64,000 nt of DNA from positions 18,833,463 through 18,897,462 of the forward strand of contig NC_058137.1 in assembly GCF_011075055.1 (NCBI RefSeq), in the 5' to 3' direction. The notes beneath the pieces were generated by a model. That model made no database searches. It worked only from the letters and a program-made list of their open reading frames with translations, and was not told where the DNA came from. Source of the DNA: Mangifera indica (Eukaryota; Streptophyta; Magnoliopsida; Sapindales; Anacardiaceae). The translations under genes were made by a program, and so were the position numbers. Positions 47,623 through 60,430 of this stretch are shown here, in pieces (the stretch's first letter is position 1; each line of letters opens with the position of its first letter).

Positions 47623-50430
47623 TCATTTCGCTATATTCTGAAAGCGTTTAATAACATATTTATTATTAATTGTAGCAAAAACTTTCTTTTCAATGTAAAC
47701 CACCAAACAATTGTTCATCCACTCATCACTCATTCGATTACACAAACAATTCTTCATAAAATTCATTAAAGAAAACACTCTTTCAACTGTTACTGCAACC
47801 ATTAGCAAAACCATAACTAATTTTATAAGCCGAAAATTTTGTTCGTAGGCACCATCCTTTTAAACTCAACCATTTTTTTAGTAAGGTTGGCAATCCCATT
47901 AATATGAGTGAAATTGGCATTGGAGCTAACGTCCTCATAATGGTTTTCAAGTTAATCATCAAGTAACCAAATATCATGTTAAGGAAAATCGGCAGGTTAG
48001 GATCTTGCAAATTCAAGTAATTTGTCTTTGTTAAATGTAACAAAAAAGTTATTTGGATCAAGAGATATCATTCATTGAAGCAATTTCATATTTACTATAT
48101 CAAAACAATTATTGAGTTTTTTTTTTAATATTATCTAAAATTGTATTAATCAAATTTACCTTATAATGATGTTTATTTATAATTGGTGTAATCCCTTGTT
48201 TTGTCCTCTCAAAGTTATCTTCTATATTTTCTCGGATTGTTATGTCATTAATTTTGTACAAATCAGAAGTTGCTTTCACCAAGATGTTGAAACAACTGTC
48301 TTCATTTCTCATTTTATGCAATTGACCATTTGAAATTTGTACAAACCATATAACATTAAAAAGATCTTAATCTTTTATTTGTAATACTTGTGATAGTTCA
48401 TTTGTGATTCCTAATAATTTTTTCATAAAAAATAACAAAAAAACAAATTCAAAATTTTTCATGATTCATAATAAACTCCTTACTTGGCTTTTGTTTTATC
48501 AATTGTCTCCTTCAATTTCAATCACCTTAAACACACTAACAATAGAAGAAAACAAGTTTATAACACTATGAATCATCTCCATGTGTGAAACCCAATGTGT
48601 ATCTCCTAGTCGTTTAATAGTGCATTCTTGATTCAAACTTCGTCCCGTTTGAAGATCACCATTAGAAATCAAAGATACCACATATTCATGTTGTTTATCT
48701 CATAGAAGATCATTGAGTTTGCAAGATGTCGCTATAGCGTTTGATAAATTTGAGAGAGATTGAAAAAATTCACCTAATGTTGAATGGTTACTCACAACTT
48801 TGATTAGTGCTAGTTGAAGTTGATAAGAAATACAATTGTTAGTTTCAGATTAGGTTTTATTAAGAATGCTTTATTCAAGAATTACCAAATTAGTAAACTG
48901 GATTAGCAAGAAACGAAGAATAAAATCAGCATAAAAAATCAACAAGATAACACAAGAAATACTTGGTTCAGGTTTGGATTTGAAACCCTACATCCAAGGC
49001 AGAGACAAGGCTCTAGTCGTATCCACTATTAAACATAAGCAAATACAACTTATAAAACCCTCCGATCAACACCACGCACGACTACGGCACGCCGTGAAAC
49101 GAAGTCCCAAACCAAACTTTCATCAAGACTCGAGACACTTACTCAAACGAAGTCCCATGCGCTAACGCCTAATAAGACAATTATATACTTAGGTTAAACA
49201 CCCAATAAAAAGACTATATTACCCCTTTGCTCCAAATTACCACACAGAAGACATAACACTCCATAATGACTAAATTACCCTCTGACACATTTAAGCCACA
49301 TTTTACAACAATGAATGTAGAAAGTTAATTTATTTTCTCTTAATATTAAACTCTTCAAGCCATTGTACTCACCCCTCATATTGCTTGCTCTATCATACCC
49401 TTGCCCCCTTAAACTTGTTAAACTCAATATATATTTTACAAATAAAGTATCTATTACAGTTTTCAAAGAGTGTACATAAGTATTCTTAACATACACAATC
49501 CTTATAAAACATTTAATAATACATCCTGCTTTGTCCACATATCAAAAAACAATAGCCATTTGTTCTTTTACTGTCACATTATGACATTCATCAATCAATA
49601 ATGAGAACAGTTGTTTATTTCTCATAATTTTTTTAATAACTTTTTTGGTCATCAAACGAGCATAAACATTAGTCAATTCTCTCTAAATCTTAGGGGATGC
49701 CATTTTATGATTTTTTGGAGCATTTTCAAGTACAACTTTCTTGACGTCATCACTATGATTGTATAGAAACTTTAATAGTTCAATAAAACTGCCTTGATTT
49801 TTAGATTCAACTGACTCGTCATGACTATAAAATGTCAATCTTAATTGTAAAAGAAATCTAATACAATCAATTGACGCATTCAAGCAAATTCTATAATCCA
49901 ATTTGACTTTTCCCTTAACACGAGCAAGATTTATGTCGATGTGTTAATTTTGGTTTATCAAATTAACACACTTGACATAACATCGATTATGTGTACTAGA
50001 AAGATCTCCAACATGTTGTTTCACTTTTGTTTTATCTTTCCAATTATTAAATCCCTTGCTTACAAATGTTTCACCACTTACTTGATCACCAAAATCAACT
50101 ATTTCACTTTTGAAAAGTTAACAATGCAAACAAAATATTGCATCTTTCACCACACTATATCCAATCCAATTTAAACTTTTTTTGTACCACTCTGGTGTAA
50201 ACTTACGTTTTATTTCTAAAAGGAGTGAAAGAAAAATTATGATATTTTGGTTGACTAGAACCTTTAAGCAAGTATGCTTTTTGAACTTCCCTTTTTTGCT
50301 TGTCGGTATAACAAATCTCAATATTTGGGATCCTTAATCCTGGATTAGCTTTAAGCTCGTCTAAATTGAACACCTTGTTTGAAGGTTAAGCTTTTTTTAC
50401 TTGGTGTTGTTGTCACTGTTGTCAAACTTC
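47623..50430 (-). pseudogene. TTF-finger/DUF4371 hAT-family transposase relic
   Basis: Minus-strand pieces in order: TTF-type finger (WYKKSLNWIGYSVVKDAIFC, 50118-50210), DUF4371 region (HDESVESKNQGSFIELLKFL, 49683-49901; SLRGQGYDRASNMRGEYNGL, 49275-49538), middle region (NQECTIKRLGDTHWVSHMEM, 48499-48681) and hATC dimerisation domain (VTVERVFSLMNFMKNCL, 47623-47814). It has numerous frameshifts and is split by a solo LTR at 48837-49307. No terminal repeats were located. Confidence 0.85.
48837..49307 (-). mobile_element. Solo LTR with target-site duplication
   Basis: 471 bp, TGTAAAATGTGG...CTAACA on the minus strand, flanked by identical ACAAT (plus strand) at 48832-48836 and 49308-49312. Removing it and one ACAAT copy restores continuity of the surrounding transposase relic. 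No internal retroelement domain. Confidence 0.88.
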
Positions 50431-50724
50431 TTCATTTAATGAGATTTGATTAACCTCTCTATCAGTGGAGTATCGATTGACCAATTTCACATTTAAAAAC
50501 CTTAATCCTTATTGGGCAACAAAACTAACACTTTTTATTGTTGCTTTTTCCTTGTGCTTCTCTTTTTCAATAACATTTAAAAATCAGTTTAACAATACCT
50601 CATGTTTGATTCTAAACCACAACTAATCTTGATTTGACTGAAGTCAAAAGTGAGTTTTACGATGTCTTTTTGAAAACTTAACACATACCTATCAATATTG
50701 GACTCCTTTAGGACTATCATACCT

Positions 50725-53700
50725 TGTTAGAGTTGTACTAATTAAACGAGTATCTCCAATATTGTGAGATGTTTTAGTAATCCTCAGGGTAAACCTCTAA
50801 TGTGGTAATCAATAATTAGCTCTTTATGGCAAACAACTTAACCTAATAGACTTCTCCCACTCAACATAGAAATCCCTTTATTCAATTGGATTGTTATCTA
50901 GGCTTGGGTGGTCCATAAACTTATTGGGCCAAAACCATATCCTTAATCAACAGTGAAAATTAAATATGTTATCTCTAACTATTAAAGTTAGAGCCAGTCA
51001 TAACCTCTATTGTGACATTATTATTATTGTTCAAAATAATGGGTTATATTATAAATGAGATGTTATAACCAATGTCATTAGCAATAAATAGTTTGAAAAC
51101 CTTATAAGTTATTATCCACAAGGGTTCCAAACACATCATCATATAATCACCTTTGGGTAGCTAATACGATATGCAATTAGGGCCATCAAACATAAGGTTA
51201 TAGATAAGAAAAATAGATAACTTTTAGAAAGTCTATCACCTTTGGGCAAATAAACCCTTTAGGTTATTGCTCTCTTTTATACCAGAAAGAAAAACATATG
51301 TCAATTGAAAAGTTATAACCACCTTTGGATGAATTAAAAATTTCACGACCAATGTAATTCCACGAACACTTTATGCACCCATCAATTTTTTCACACACAA
51401 TAACTACCTTTGGGCAAGAAATTATATGTATCAAATTGAAGAATGTTTTTTTTTCACCGAATGTAGAATTTTTGCAAGCTTCAATGCATGCACTAACTTG
51501 GCAATTAGACACTCTAACAACTTACTAATTTCTACTGAGACTAAATAATATTGTCAAAATTAAGATTTCATGAGATATAACACTAAATTATCTTTGACAA
51601 TCTTAATTAATTATTGCAAAAAATTTGTATTAAGTAATAATCAAAATAGTTTTAAAACTTTATAAGTTGTACTTTATAATGATTCTTTAGTGCATTATTG
51701 TTAAATCACCTTTGGGCATGAGAAATAACATGCTATTAGGATCCCAAACACAATGTCACATACCTATATAAAGACTTTCAGAACATATGGTTTTGAAAGA
51801 AATATTACCTTTGGGCAAATAAAACTTTTTAGACCATTGTTCATCTTTTATTTAATAGGAAAACACATGTCAATTGAATAAGTCCAACTACCTTTGGGTA
51901 TATTGAGTTCTTCACAACTAATGCATTTTCAAAATTAACCTTATGCGTTAAAAACCGAAAATGTATCATTGCAAAGGGAAATTTTGTAAGGCTCAATAAT
52001 ATACCACTTTGGTGATTACTATCATGAAAACTGATAAACTATTTCAATGATACTAAATATTATTGCCTTTAATAAGATTTTATGAGATACTTTACCTTAT
52101 TGTCTTTGACAAACTTATTTAAATTGTTGCATTTCCCAATGAATAATAATCTTAACCTAATATAGTATCTTAGCCATACATGACAGAGTTGATACTTAAA
52201 TTTGTCAATCCTAATAACAAGCGAGTACTTTATGCTATAATATTTAACCTAATAATTCATTCACCTTCAAATGGAGACTTACAAGTGTCTTATATGTCTT
52301 TACATGACACTACAAGCCATTCGCATGCTATCATAAATTCTTAATGAATGTCATGGATTGTTGCTTGTCTTTCATGAAGTTTTAACATGAATCCTTAAAC
52401 TTTACGCTTGCACTTATGTGTCCCAAGAAAATTTTAAAAGCTTGTTAAATACTCTCATAAGACATTCGCACAACCTAATATATTCAAAAGGTCCTTCATG
52501 TCTGCACACACACCTATAAGATACTTGATTACATACAATTTCATGCAACCACTAGATTTAATTCACTATTCACATGCAATGACGCACTTTTATAAGACCC
52601 TACAAGTTACTTGCACCCACTATAAGCCTACAAACACCTTCAAAGATTGCCAATACACTAAACAAACCATTTCACGCCACTCACACATTACTAGGAAAGG
52701 TTTCATGTGTTGCATATGCCTCCAGATACACACTACACAAAAGAAACCCCATTCATATGCCTCACGCCCTTCCAAAAGTGCTCCACGTGCCTGAACGTGC
52801 CTTCTAATAGTGCTTATGTGCTTACATGCGCTACCAGAATGACTTACCTACCTACACGTGTAACAAATATTTTCGGACCTATGCCTATGCACCTTATCTC
52901 ATTGACACACACTTTCACTCATATATTTCTTCACACATATGCACATGTATGATTGACATTGCTTCTTCAAGTTTATCATGTGTGTGGATACAACGCCTAT
53001 ATTCAGGCTGATCTAGCCTAGGAAACTTGGGTTGGATCAAAGCCCAATTACCTGACTCGATTTAATATTGACTAGGTCTAGGCAATTTGTTCACTTTACG
53101 AGTCAAAATTTGGGTTTTCCTAACTCCAAATTGACCCAAGATCTGGGAAAACCCTAGGTTCAAGATCTCCTCGTTACTAATGTCTCAATCTCTGGTCTTC
53201 AATCATCCAATTTGTCTCATACGTGAGGGGAAATGAAAGCCAGCTTATGGCAGTTATTCTACTAAAGATTTGATCATCGAATTTGAGTCAATACATCTTA
53301 ACAAAGAAAGGAAAAACACTAACACTGATGACTCCTTATCGCTAATTCTGGCCATCGAGTTCGCTCCTACTATTAGGGTTTTAATTGGGCAACAAAGGAT
53401 TAGTCGATGTTGCCACTATGTTCGTTGCAAATTAAGATAGAAAGGCAAACCTCACTGTGATTTTTCAGATCTGATTTCAGCTACAAACAATTTCAAATTC
53501 AAAATCAAATTAACCAAACTAAAATTAAACTTTTGAAAAACAAAATCATAGATTATCAAACGCTGATTTCAAGGTTTAATTGATCAATTTAAAATCCTAA
53601 TTTCAAATAAGAACCCTAATTAAAAACCCTAATTGAAATAATCTTAATATGGTTTTTCAAAAAACCCTAAAATGGATTTAAACACCTCAATTTCAGAATT

Positions 53701-54271
53701 AATAATTAATAATTTTAATTTTGAATTTATGATTTCATAACTTAATGCAAACCGCCCTAATACTGCATATAAGATTTAATTTTGCATAAATTTGAATTAA
53801 ATCAATTAATCCTAAATGACAAGATCTATGCATAAATTATAAAATATTGAATTAAAACTTTAGGGTTTTAGGAATAATTATATCGCCATGCAAATTGAAT
53901 CTGAAAAACCTTTGAAAATCACTTGAAATTGCCTGTCGAGATCACTTCTCGACGTGAGTTGCTCTTCTACTCCATAAACCTCCTTTAATGACAGCTTTGA
54001 ATGGGTAAACTATACTGCAATCATACTACATTAGGTTTTGGAACAGAGATCTAGCCAATTTATATCAGGTTAATTGACCTCCCATCATGTCTAATAAGCC
54101 TTGAGACCCACACTTGTGTTGTCCACTCATATCATAACCTTCAAATGTATTAGACTTATATTTATTAATCATTTAAGTCTATTTATAAACTGACATTAGA
54201 CTATTCAATTACTCGATTTTATTAAATTAAAACCATAATTAATGTTAGCACACAATAGGAAATTTCTAACA
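50725..54271 (-). mobile_element. Candidate non-coding LTR-element or large LTR
   Basis: Right end ...AATTTCTAACA is the complement of TGTTAGAAATTTCC, a common LTR start. The left end TGTTAGAG gives a matching 7-bp terminal inversion. The interior has no pol domain and contains a diverged ~565-bp tandem duplication at 51100-51960. Flanking 5-mers (TACCT, GTACT) do not match, so the borders are tentative. Confidence 0.4.
51100..51960. repeat. Diverged tandem duplication with ACCTTTGGG boxes
   Basis: Boxes of the form ACCTTTGGGCA occur near 51149, 51239, 51323 (one base changed) and 51409, then again near 51708, 51808 and 51892. The first three and last three pair at a ~560-565 bp offset, and adjoining words (GGGCAAATAAAcc, CATGTCAATTGAA) recur with them. 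Confidence 0.7.
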
Positions 54272-54279
54272 GTACTATC

Positions 54280-55232
54280 TTGTAATGACTTCCTTTCATT
54301 TCCCTTCCCATCACTCCCTTCATTACGTGAAAACTTTCCTTTATTAGTTCACAGATTACGATTTTCCCCTTTCTAAAGTTAGACTACCATCCATGGTCTA
54401 AACTATTCGTTGTTCGTTGTCAAGATGTTAGTTGACATCTTTTTTCTCTTCGATTGAATTTTCATGCAAGCTGAATTTATTATTCTTGCCATGATATTGG
54501 AACACAATTCCTTTTTATGTCCATAGAGTCCACAATGAAAACAAATCTCATGCAAACTCTCGTATTCAATTTTGTAGCGTTTCTGGTCTAATTGGAACTT
54601 GACATAAATGGTTTCTTCAAATGCGGTTCAACACAAAGTCGAGCGAAATTCCCTTGAACAACCAGTTTTGTTGTGTTATCAACTCTGATGACTTTTCCTA
54701 ATCCACTGCTAAGCTTTTAGAGAAAGTTCATGTCATAATATTCTAAAACAACTCCCAATAACCTTACTTAGGTAACTAGTTTATTTATTTCGGTCGTAAA
54801 AAGATCAAAATTTTGTTCCCATTTATGCACCGTAAGATGATGATTTGTGATAAGCGCCATTAACCATTAATTGCTTATAATTTTCCTAGGAGACAAATTA
54901 AATCACATAAAAATCATTGTTAACATCAATGACTTCTATGCCACCCAAGGGTAACCACAAGGTTTGAAGTCAGCAAACCAAAAAAGCATAGCAAACTCTC
55001 TTGCCAAGCAATTTGATAATAACATATCTCTTCCACGGTTGGCGCAGTCTTTTACATTATTTCTTAGAGATGTGAAAAATTAGGCAGAGAGGATCCCCTT
55101 TAAAAACAATGGAAAAGTCTTCCACTTTATCATCTGATTATTGTGATTCTATTTCTGAATTAGTATTTTTATCCATGAACCCTTCTTGATCATCCTCTGT
55201 AATGTCCTCAACAGTGTGAACTTGTACACTAA
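54280..55232 (-). pseudogene. LINE ORF1 (DUF4283, CCHC knuckle), second part
   Basis: Minus-strand pieces: DUF4283-like KLVT.VRL and YYDMNFL, LGKVIRVDNTTKLVVQGNFA, then the zinc knuckle YESLHEICFHCGLYGHKKEL near 54500-54580. Typical of L1-type plant LINE ORF1. Stops and frameshifts are frequent. The N-terminal part lies beyond the Copia insertion at 59946-60122. Confidence 0.75.
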
Positions 55233-55518
55233 TGGTGTTTATTTATTTTGTTGAATGAGTCAAAATTAGTCTATTAGTGGTTTCCTATCTTCAAGCAACT
55301 ATTGATTTTGCTAGTAGTGGTTTGTTAATGGTTTCCTAATCTTCAATAATTATTAATGTTGTTAGCTATTTGACTGGTGGGTCTTACTTTGTTTGGTTAT
55401 ATACATACAGTAGTATGAAAGGAATAAATATAATAGAGTTTCATTCTTCTTTGTTCTCTGTTTTTGTTTTCACTAAGCATTTGTTAAAAATATCTATGAG
55501 AGTGTTCTATTACTAACA
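55233..55518 (+). repeat. 5' LTR of the third Copia
   Basis: TGGTGTTTATTTATTTTG to ...TTACTAACA; contains TATATACATA as a possible promoter element about 110 bp before its end. Confidence 0.88.
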
Positions 55519-55539
55519 TCTGGTATTAAAGCCAAAAGT

Positions 55540-58500
55540 TGTGAATGGTTCCAGAAGAAAGAGTGTTAGCAACAATTACTCTTAGTTCACTCAACAACAA
55601 CAGTGAATGAGTAGTGAAGGATAACCACCGACAGTTTTGTCCAACTAGCTATTCCTCGCTTTAATGGTCACGATGACCATTAGAGCATGTTAATGGAGAT
55701 TTTTTTAAGATCCAAAAAGTATTTGCAAGTTGTCTCAGATGGGATTATAGAACCAACAACCATCATGAAATTGATGAATGCATACAAGAAAAAGTTAGAT
55801 GCACAACAACTAAAAGATCTCAAGGTAAAGAATTATCTTTTCCAAGCTATTGATTACTCAATCTTGGAAACTATTCTTTACAAGGACACCTCCAAGCATA
55901 TTTAGGATTCCATGAAGAAAAAATACCAAGGTTTAGCAAAGGCTAAAAGGTAGCAGATTCAAACATTTCGCTCAGAGTTTGAAATGCTTCAAATGAAAAG
56001 AAGGGAATCAGTTTCAGATTATTTCTCAAGAACTATGAAAATTGTTAACAAGATACGAATCCATAGTGACAAGACAAAAGTGTAATTATAATAGAGAAGA
56101 TTTTTTGGTCTATGACACCAAAATTAAATTTTCTTGTTTGTTCCATCAAAGAATCTAATTTTTTTACTAGTTTTCAATTGATGAATTGTAAAGTTCTTTG
56201 TTGGTTAATGAGCAGAAACTTAACTAGTAAGAGATAGAGGAACAAGTATTGAAGGTCATATCAGAAAATAGTTGTACATCTAAATGAGCTGATCAAGCAT
56301 GAGGTCAAGGGAAATAGGGCACTGATTGTCGGAACAAACATCAACAGCACCAAGAGAATCAATTTGAAAGAAGAGGAAGAGGACTTAATGGCCAACACTT
56401 AAAGTTAATAGACAAATTTAAGGTAGAGTGTTACAAATGCAATAGGTATGGTCACTATCGTTCATAATGTCATACTAATCTGAATAGAGATCATGGTGAG
56501 AGGTCTAACTTTGTAGAAAAAAAGAAGAATGAAGAAGAAATATCCTTATTAATGGTCTTCCATATTCAAGAGAATACCTACAAGAATACATGGTACTTGG
56601 ATATGGGTTGCAGTAATCATATATATGGAGATAGATTTGTTTTCCTAGAATTGGATAAATCTTTCTGCACCACAATAAAGTTTGGAGATAATTCTACTAT
56701 TTCCATAAAGGGAAGAGGAAAGGTAACATTCCAAACAATACAGATTCTATTCAGACTATTTCTAATGTTCTTTTTGTTCCAGAGTTAAAAATGAAATTGC
56801 TTAGTATGGGTCAGATTCAAGAAAAAGGATATGAGATTATAATTGAAGATGGTGCTTGTCTAGTTCAAGATTCAAAGCATGGCCTGATTACAAAAGTCAA
56901 TATGACAACAAATATGATGTTTCCCTTGCAGCTTCAAAACACCAATTATTCTTATTTTTCTACACTCATGAAAGATGTAGTTTGGCTTTGGCATTTCTAG
57001 TATAAACATTTTAACTTTAGTAGATTGAGAACCTTCTAGCAAAAATAAATGGTCATGGGACTTCCAAAATTTGAGCTTCTTTAGAAGTTTGTAAAGATTG
57101 TGTTGTCAATAAGCAACATAATGATAGTTTTCCAAAAGGAAAGTCTTGGAGAGCTTAGAAGGTGTTGAAACTAGTACATTTTGATTTGTATGGACCAATA
57201 AATCTAACATCTAATGGAACTAAAAGGTATTTGATTACCTTTAATGATGATTATAGTTGCTAAACTTGGGTTCACTTCTTGCAACATAAATCTAAAGCCT
57301 TATCAGCTCTTAAGAAATACAATGTGCAAGTTGAAAAAATAGTTGGGAGCTTCATCAAAGTTCTTCATACAAATCGTGGTAGAGAATACAACTCATAAGA
57401 ATTTGTGGCTTTCTGTGAGAACCATGGCATTTAAAAGCAATTAACGCCAGCTTACACACCTTAATAAAATGGCATGAGTGAGAGGAAAAATCGCACTATC
57501 TTAAATATGGTATGAAGTCTCTTATCAAGGAGTGGTATTCCTAAAAAATTCTAGCCTGAAACGGTCAAATAAAACATTCATATTTTGAACAGAAGTCTAG
57601 CATTTACAATACAAAACATGGCACTGGAAAAAACTTGAAATGGTCATAAACCTATTTTTGACCATTTTAGTATTTTTGGATGTATTACATATGCTCATGT
57701 ACCAGACCAACAACGAAGCAAATTAGATGAAAAAGATTAAACATGCATTTTTCTTGGTGTTAGTGATTAATCCAAGGCCTAAAAACTGTATAATCCTACT
57801 ACTAAGAAAATTATTGTTAGTCGTGATGTTGTTTTTGATGAATAAAACACTTGGCCATGTAGAGAAGGAAAAATAGTAACATAGGGAAAGTAAGCCAACT
57901 CCAACAACCACAAAGACTTCAATAGAAATAAAAACAAAAATTAGAGCTAGATCTTATCCTCATCGTATCAGAAGAAGGCCAACATGGATGTCTGATAATG
58001 AAATTAAAGAATATAAGGATCTACACACTCATTTTGCTCTTTTTGAAGACTTTGATCCTATAACATTTGATGTTACTGTTAAATAACCAAAGTGGCAGAA
58101 AGCCATGGATGAAGCAATTGCTACCATCGAGAAGAATAACACTTGGGAGTTGATAGAACTTACAAAGTGATAGAAGGCAATTGGTGTTAAATGGATTTAC
58201 AAGACTAAGTTGAAAGAAAATGAAGAAGTTGACAAATACGAGGCACATCTTGTTGCTAAAGGCTACAAGTAAGAATATGGTGTGGATTACACATAAGTTT
58301 TTGCTCTAGTTACAAGGCAAGACACAATCAGATTAGTGATTTCTTTGGCATCACAAAACTCATGGCCCATTCTCCAATTGGATGTGAAATCAACTTTCTT
58401 ACAAGGAGACTTGCAAGAACAGGTATTTTGAACAACCCCCTAGTTATGTGAAAGTTGTTAGAGAGCATGAAATATATAAACTGACAAAAAGCTTTATATG

Positions 58501-59575
58501 GACTAAAACAAGCACCTAGAGCTTGGTATAGTTGTATAGATGCTTATTTTTTAAAGGAAGGGTTTCAAAGGTGTCCTTATAAGCACTTTCTTTACATAAA
58601 AACGGAAGTTTGAGGTAAAATGCTTATAGTGCGCTTATATGTGGATGATTTAATTTATATTGGAAATGATGATGGCCTGCTGAAAAAGTTTAAATAGTTT
58701 ATGATGCTTGAATTTGACATGAGTGATCTTGGAATGTTGCATTATTTTCTAAGTATTGAGGTAGTGCAATCTGCTGCTGAAACTTTTCTTTGTAAAAAAA
58801 AATATGTGCAAGAAGTGTTAGACAAGTTTGAAATGCAGAACTACAATTTTGTTATGACTCTTATTGACAAGAGCTTCAAGCTTGTGAAAGATCTTGAAGG
58901 GAGGAAGGTTAATAGCACACTTTACAAGCAGCTTGTAAGAAGTCTAATGTATTTAACGACAACTCGACCAGATATTATGCATGTTGTTAGTCTTATCAGC
59001 AGGTTTATAGAATATCCAAAGGAATTGTATTTGATGGCAGCTAAGAGAATCCTCAGATATTTGAAGGGTACTTCTAATTTTGGGTTGTTTTATAAGAAAG
59101 GAGACAAATCACATTTGCCTTGATTCACTAATAGTGATTATGCTAGAGATATGAATGATAGAAAAAACACTTAAGGGTATGTTTTTATGATGGGTTCGAG
59201 TATTATTTCATGGTCATTAAAGAAGCAGCCAATTGTTACTTTATCTACTACTGAATTTGAGTTTGTGGCTGTTACTTCATGCGCATACCAAGCTATTTGG
59301 TTGAGTAAAGCTCTTGAAAGGCTTCAGTTCAAGTAATAGGGAGCTACTTGTGTTTATTATACAACAGTTCAGCAAAAACTCTCAAAAAATCTAGTTTTAC
59401 ATAGGAGAAGCAAGCACATAGACATGAGATATCATTTCTTACATGATCTTGTGGAAAATGGAACAACCGATCTTATCTACTATAGGAGCGAAGATCAAGT
59501 TGCTGATATGCTAACAAAGCCCCTCAACTTGGAAACATTTGTGAAACTTCAAAGGCTCCTTGGTGTGTGCAACTA
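55540..59575 (+). pseudogene. Copia gag-pol of the third element
   Basis: Order: gag UBN2 domain (55687-56050), knuckle CYKCNRYGHYRS then a stop in place of a codon (56431-56475), protease with DMGCSNH (56552-56788), pre-integrase LWHF (56990), integrase (57160-57560, LHTNRGREYN, ERKNRTILNM), RT (58090-58690, EAHLVAKGYK, LQLDVKSTFLQGDL, RLYVDDLIYIG), and RNase H ending VADMLTKPLNLETF. Many stops are TAA or TAG where the family has Gln. The catalytic YVDD survives. Confidence 0.88.
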
Positions 59576-59661
59576 GGAGAATCCAATTTAAGGAAGAGAT
59601 TGCGATTTTATGTTTTCTCTTAAACTGAATGTGATAGCTTTCAGTTTAAGGGAGGGAATAA

Positions 59662-59945
59662 TGGTGTTTATTTATTTTGTTGAATGAGTCAAAATTAGTC
59701 TATTAGTGGTTTCCTATTTTCAAGCAACAATTGATTTTGCTAGTAGTGGTTTGTTAATGGTTTCTTAATTTTCAGCAGCTATTGATGTTGTTAGCTATTT
59801 GTTTGGTAAGTCTTACTTTGTTTGGCTATATATATGCAGTAATATGAAAGGAATAAATATAATAGAGTTTCATTCTTCTTTATCCTCTGTTTTGTGCTCA
59901 TCAAGTATTTGTTAAAATATCTATGAGAGTGGTCTGTTGCTAACA
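59662..59945 (+). repeat. 3' LTR of the third Copia
   Basis: Pairs with 55233-55518; follows the purine tract directly. Confidence 0.88.
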
Positions 59946-60122
59946 TAAACTACCATCCCCTTTCAAAGCATTTGCTAATGAAGCATAACCTCCTTGTGCC
60001 AATGACCTCCCTGGTGACAAAGATCAGACTCTCTTGACCTTCTTCTTTCTCCTGAGAATAACATCTGTTTCCTCTGATGTCTTGGTGTTGCTAGAGAGGG
60101 TTCCACCCTCGTTTTCGCTCAT
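59946..60122 (-). pseudogene. LINE ORF1, N-terminal part
   Basis: Minus-strand ATG at 60122 opens MSENEGGTLSSNTKTSEETD, reaches an internal stop after KKKVKRV, then LAQGGYASLANALKGDGSL up to the Copia border. Continues at 54280-55232 on the other side of the insertion. Confidence 0.6.
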
Positions 60123-60430
60123 CTTGTCAGATTTTGAAAGCACCAGCTGAATTTTAATATTTCTTTGCTCTTGGTAACAATGGAATCGTGCGTTACTTCA
60201 ATTTACAAGAAGAAAAATGATAGTAAAGTTTGTTTGCCACATTTATTGCCTGCTGGGATAACCAGAGTTAGAATAAAAAGCATTTGTTATTTATTTCAAT
60301 CACAACTCAAAATATTGTAATACATGTAGAGATACTCTGTTACATAAATCTATGAGGAAATTTCTGTATTTTGGCACTCAAAAACCTTGAAAGCAATGCA
60401 ATAAAACTTAGAAATACGCCAATACAATCA
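60123..60430. other. Spacer between the LINE and the intact CAD gene
   Basis: Probably LINE 5' sequence followed by the CAD 3' UTR. No other feature recognised. Confidence 0.4.

Larger units (their letters stand above)
55233..59945 (+). mobile_element. Full-length Copia retrotransposon, decayed, inserted in a LINE
   Basis: 5' LTR 55233-55518, primer-binding site 55521-55532 (TGGTATTAAAGC), internal region with gag to RNase H, purine tract 59648-59661 (AAGGGAGGGAATAA) and 3' LTR 59662-59945. The LTRs differ at roughly 25-30 positions plus small indels, so the insertion is old. The flanking bases (ACTAA and TAAAC) do not form a clear duplication. Confidence 0.9.

Noticed and set aside
52498..53011. 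Overlapping plus-strand frames of 60-98 codons
   Set aside because: They lie in the candidate non-coding LTR-type region, overlap each other in different frames and match no known protein pattern.
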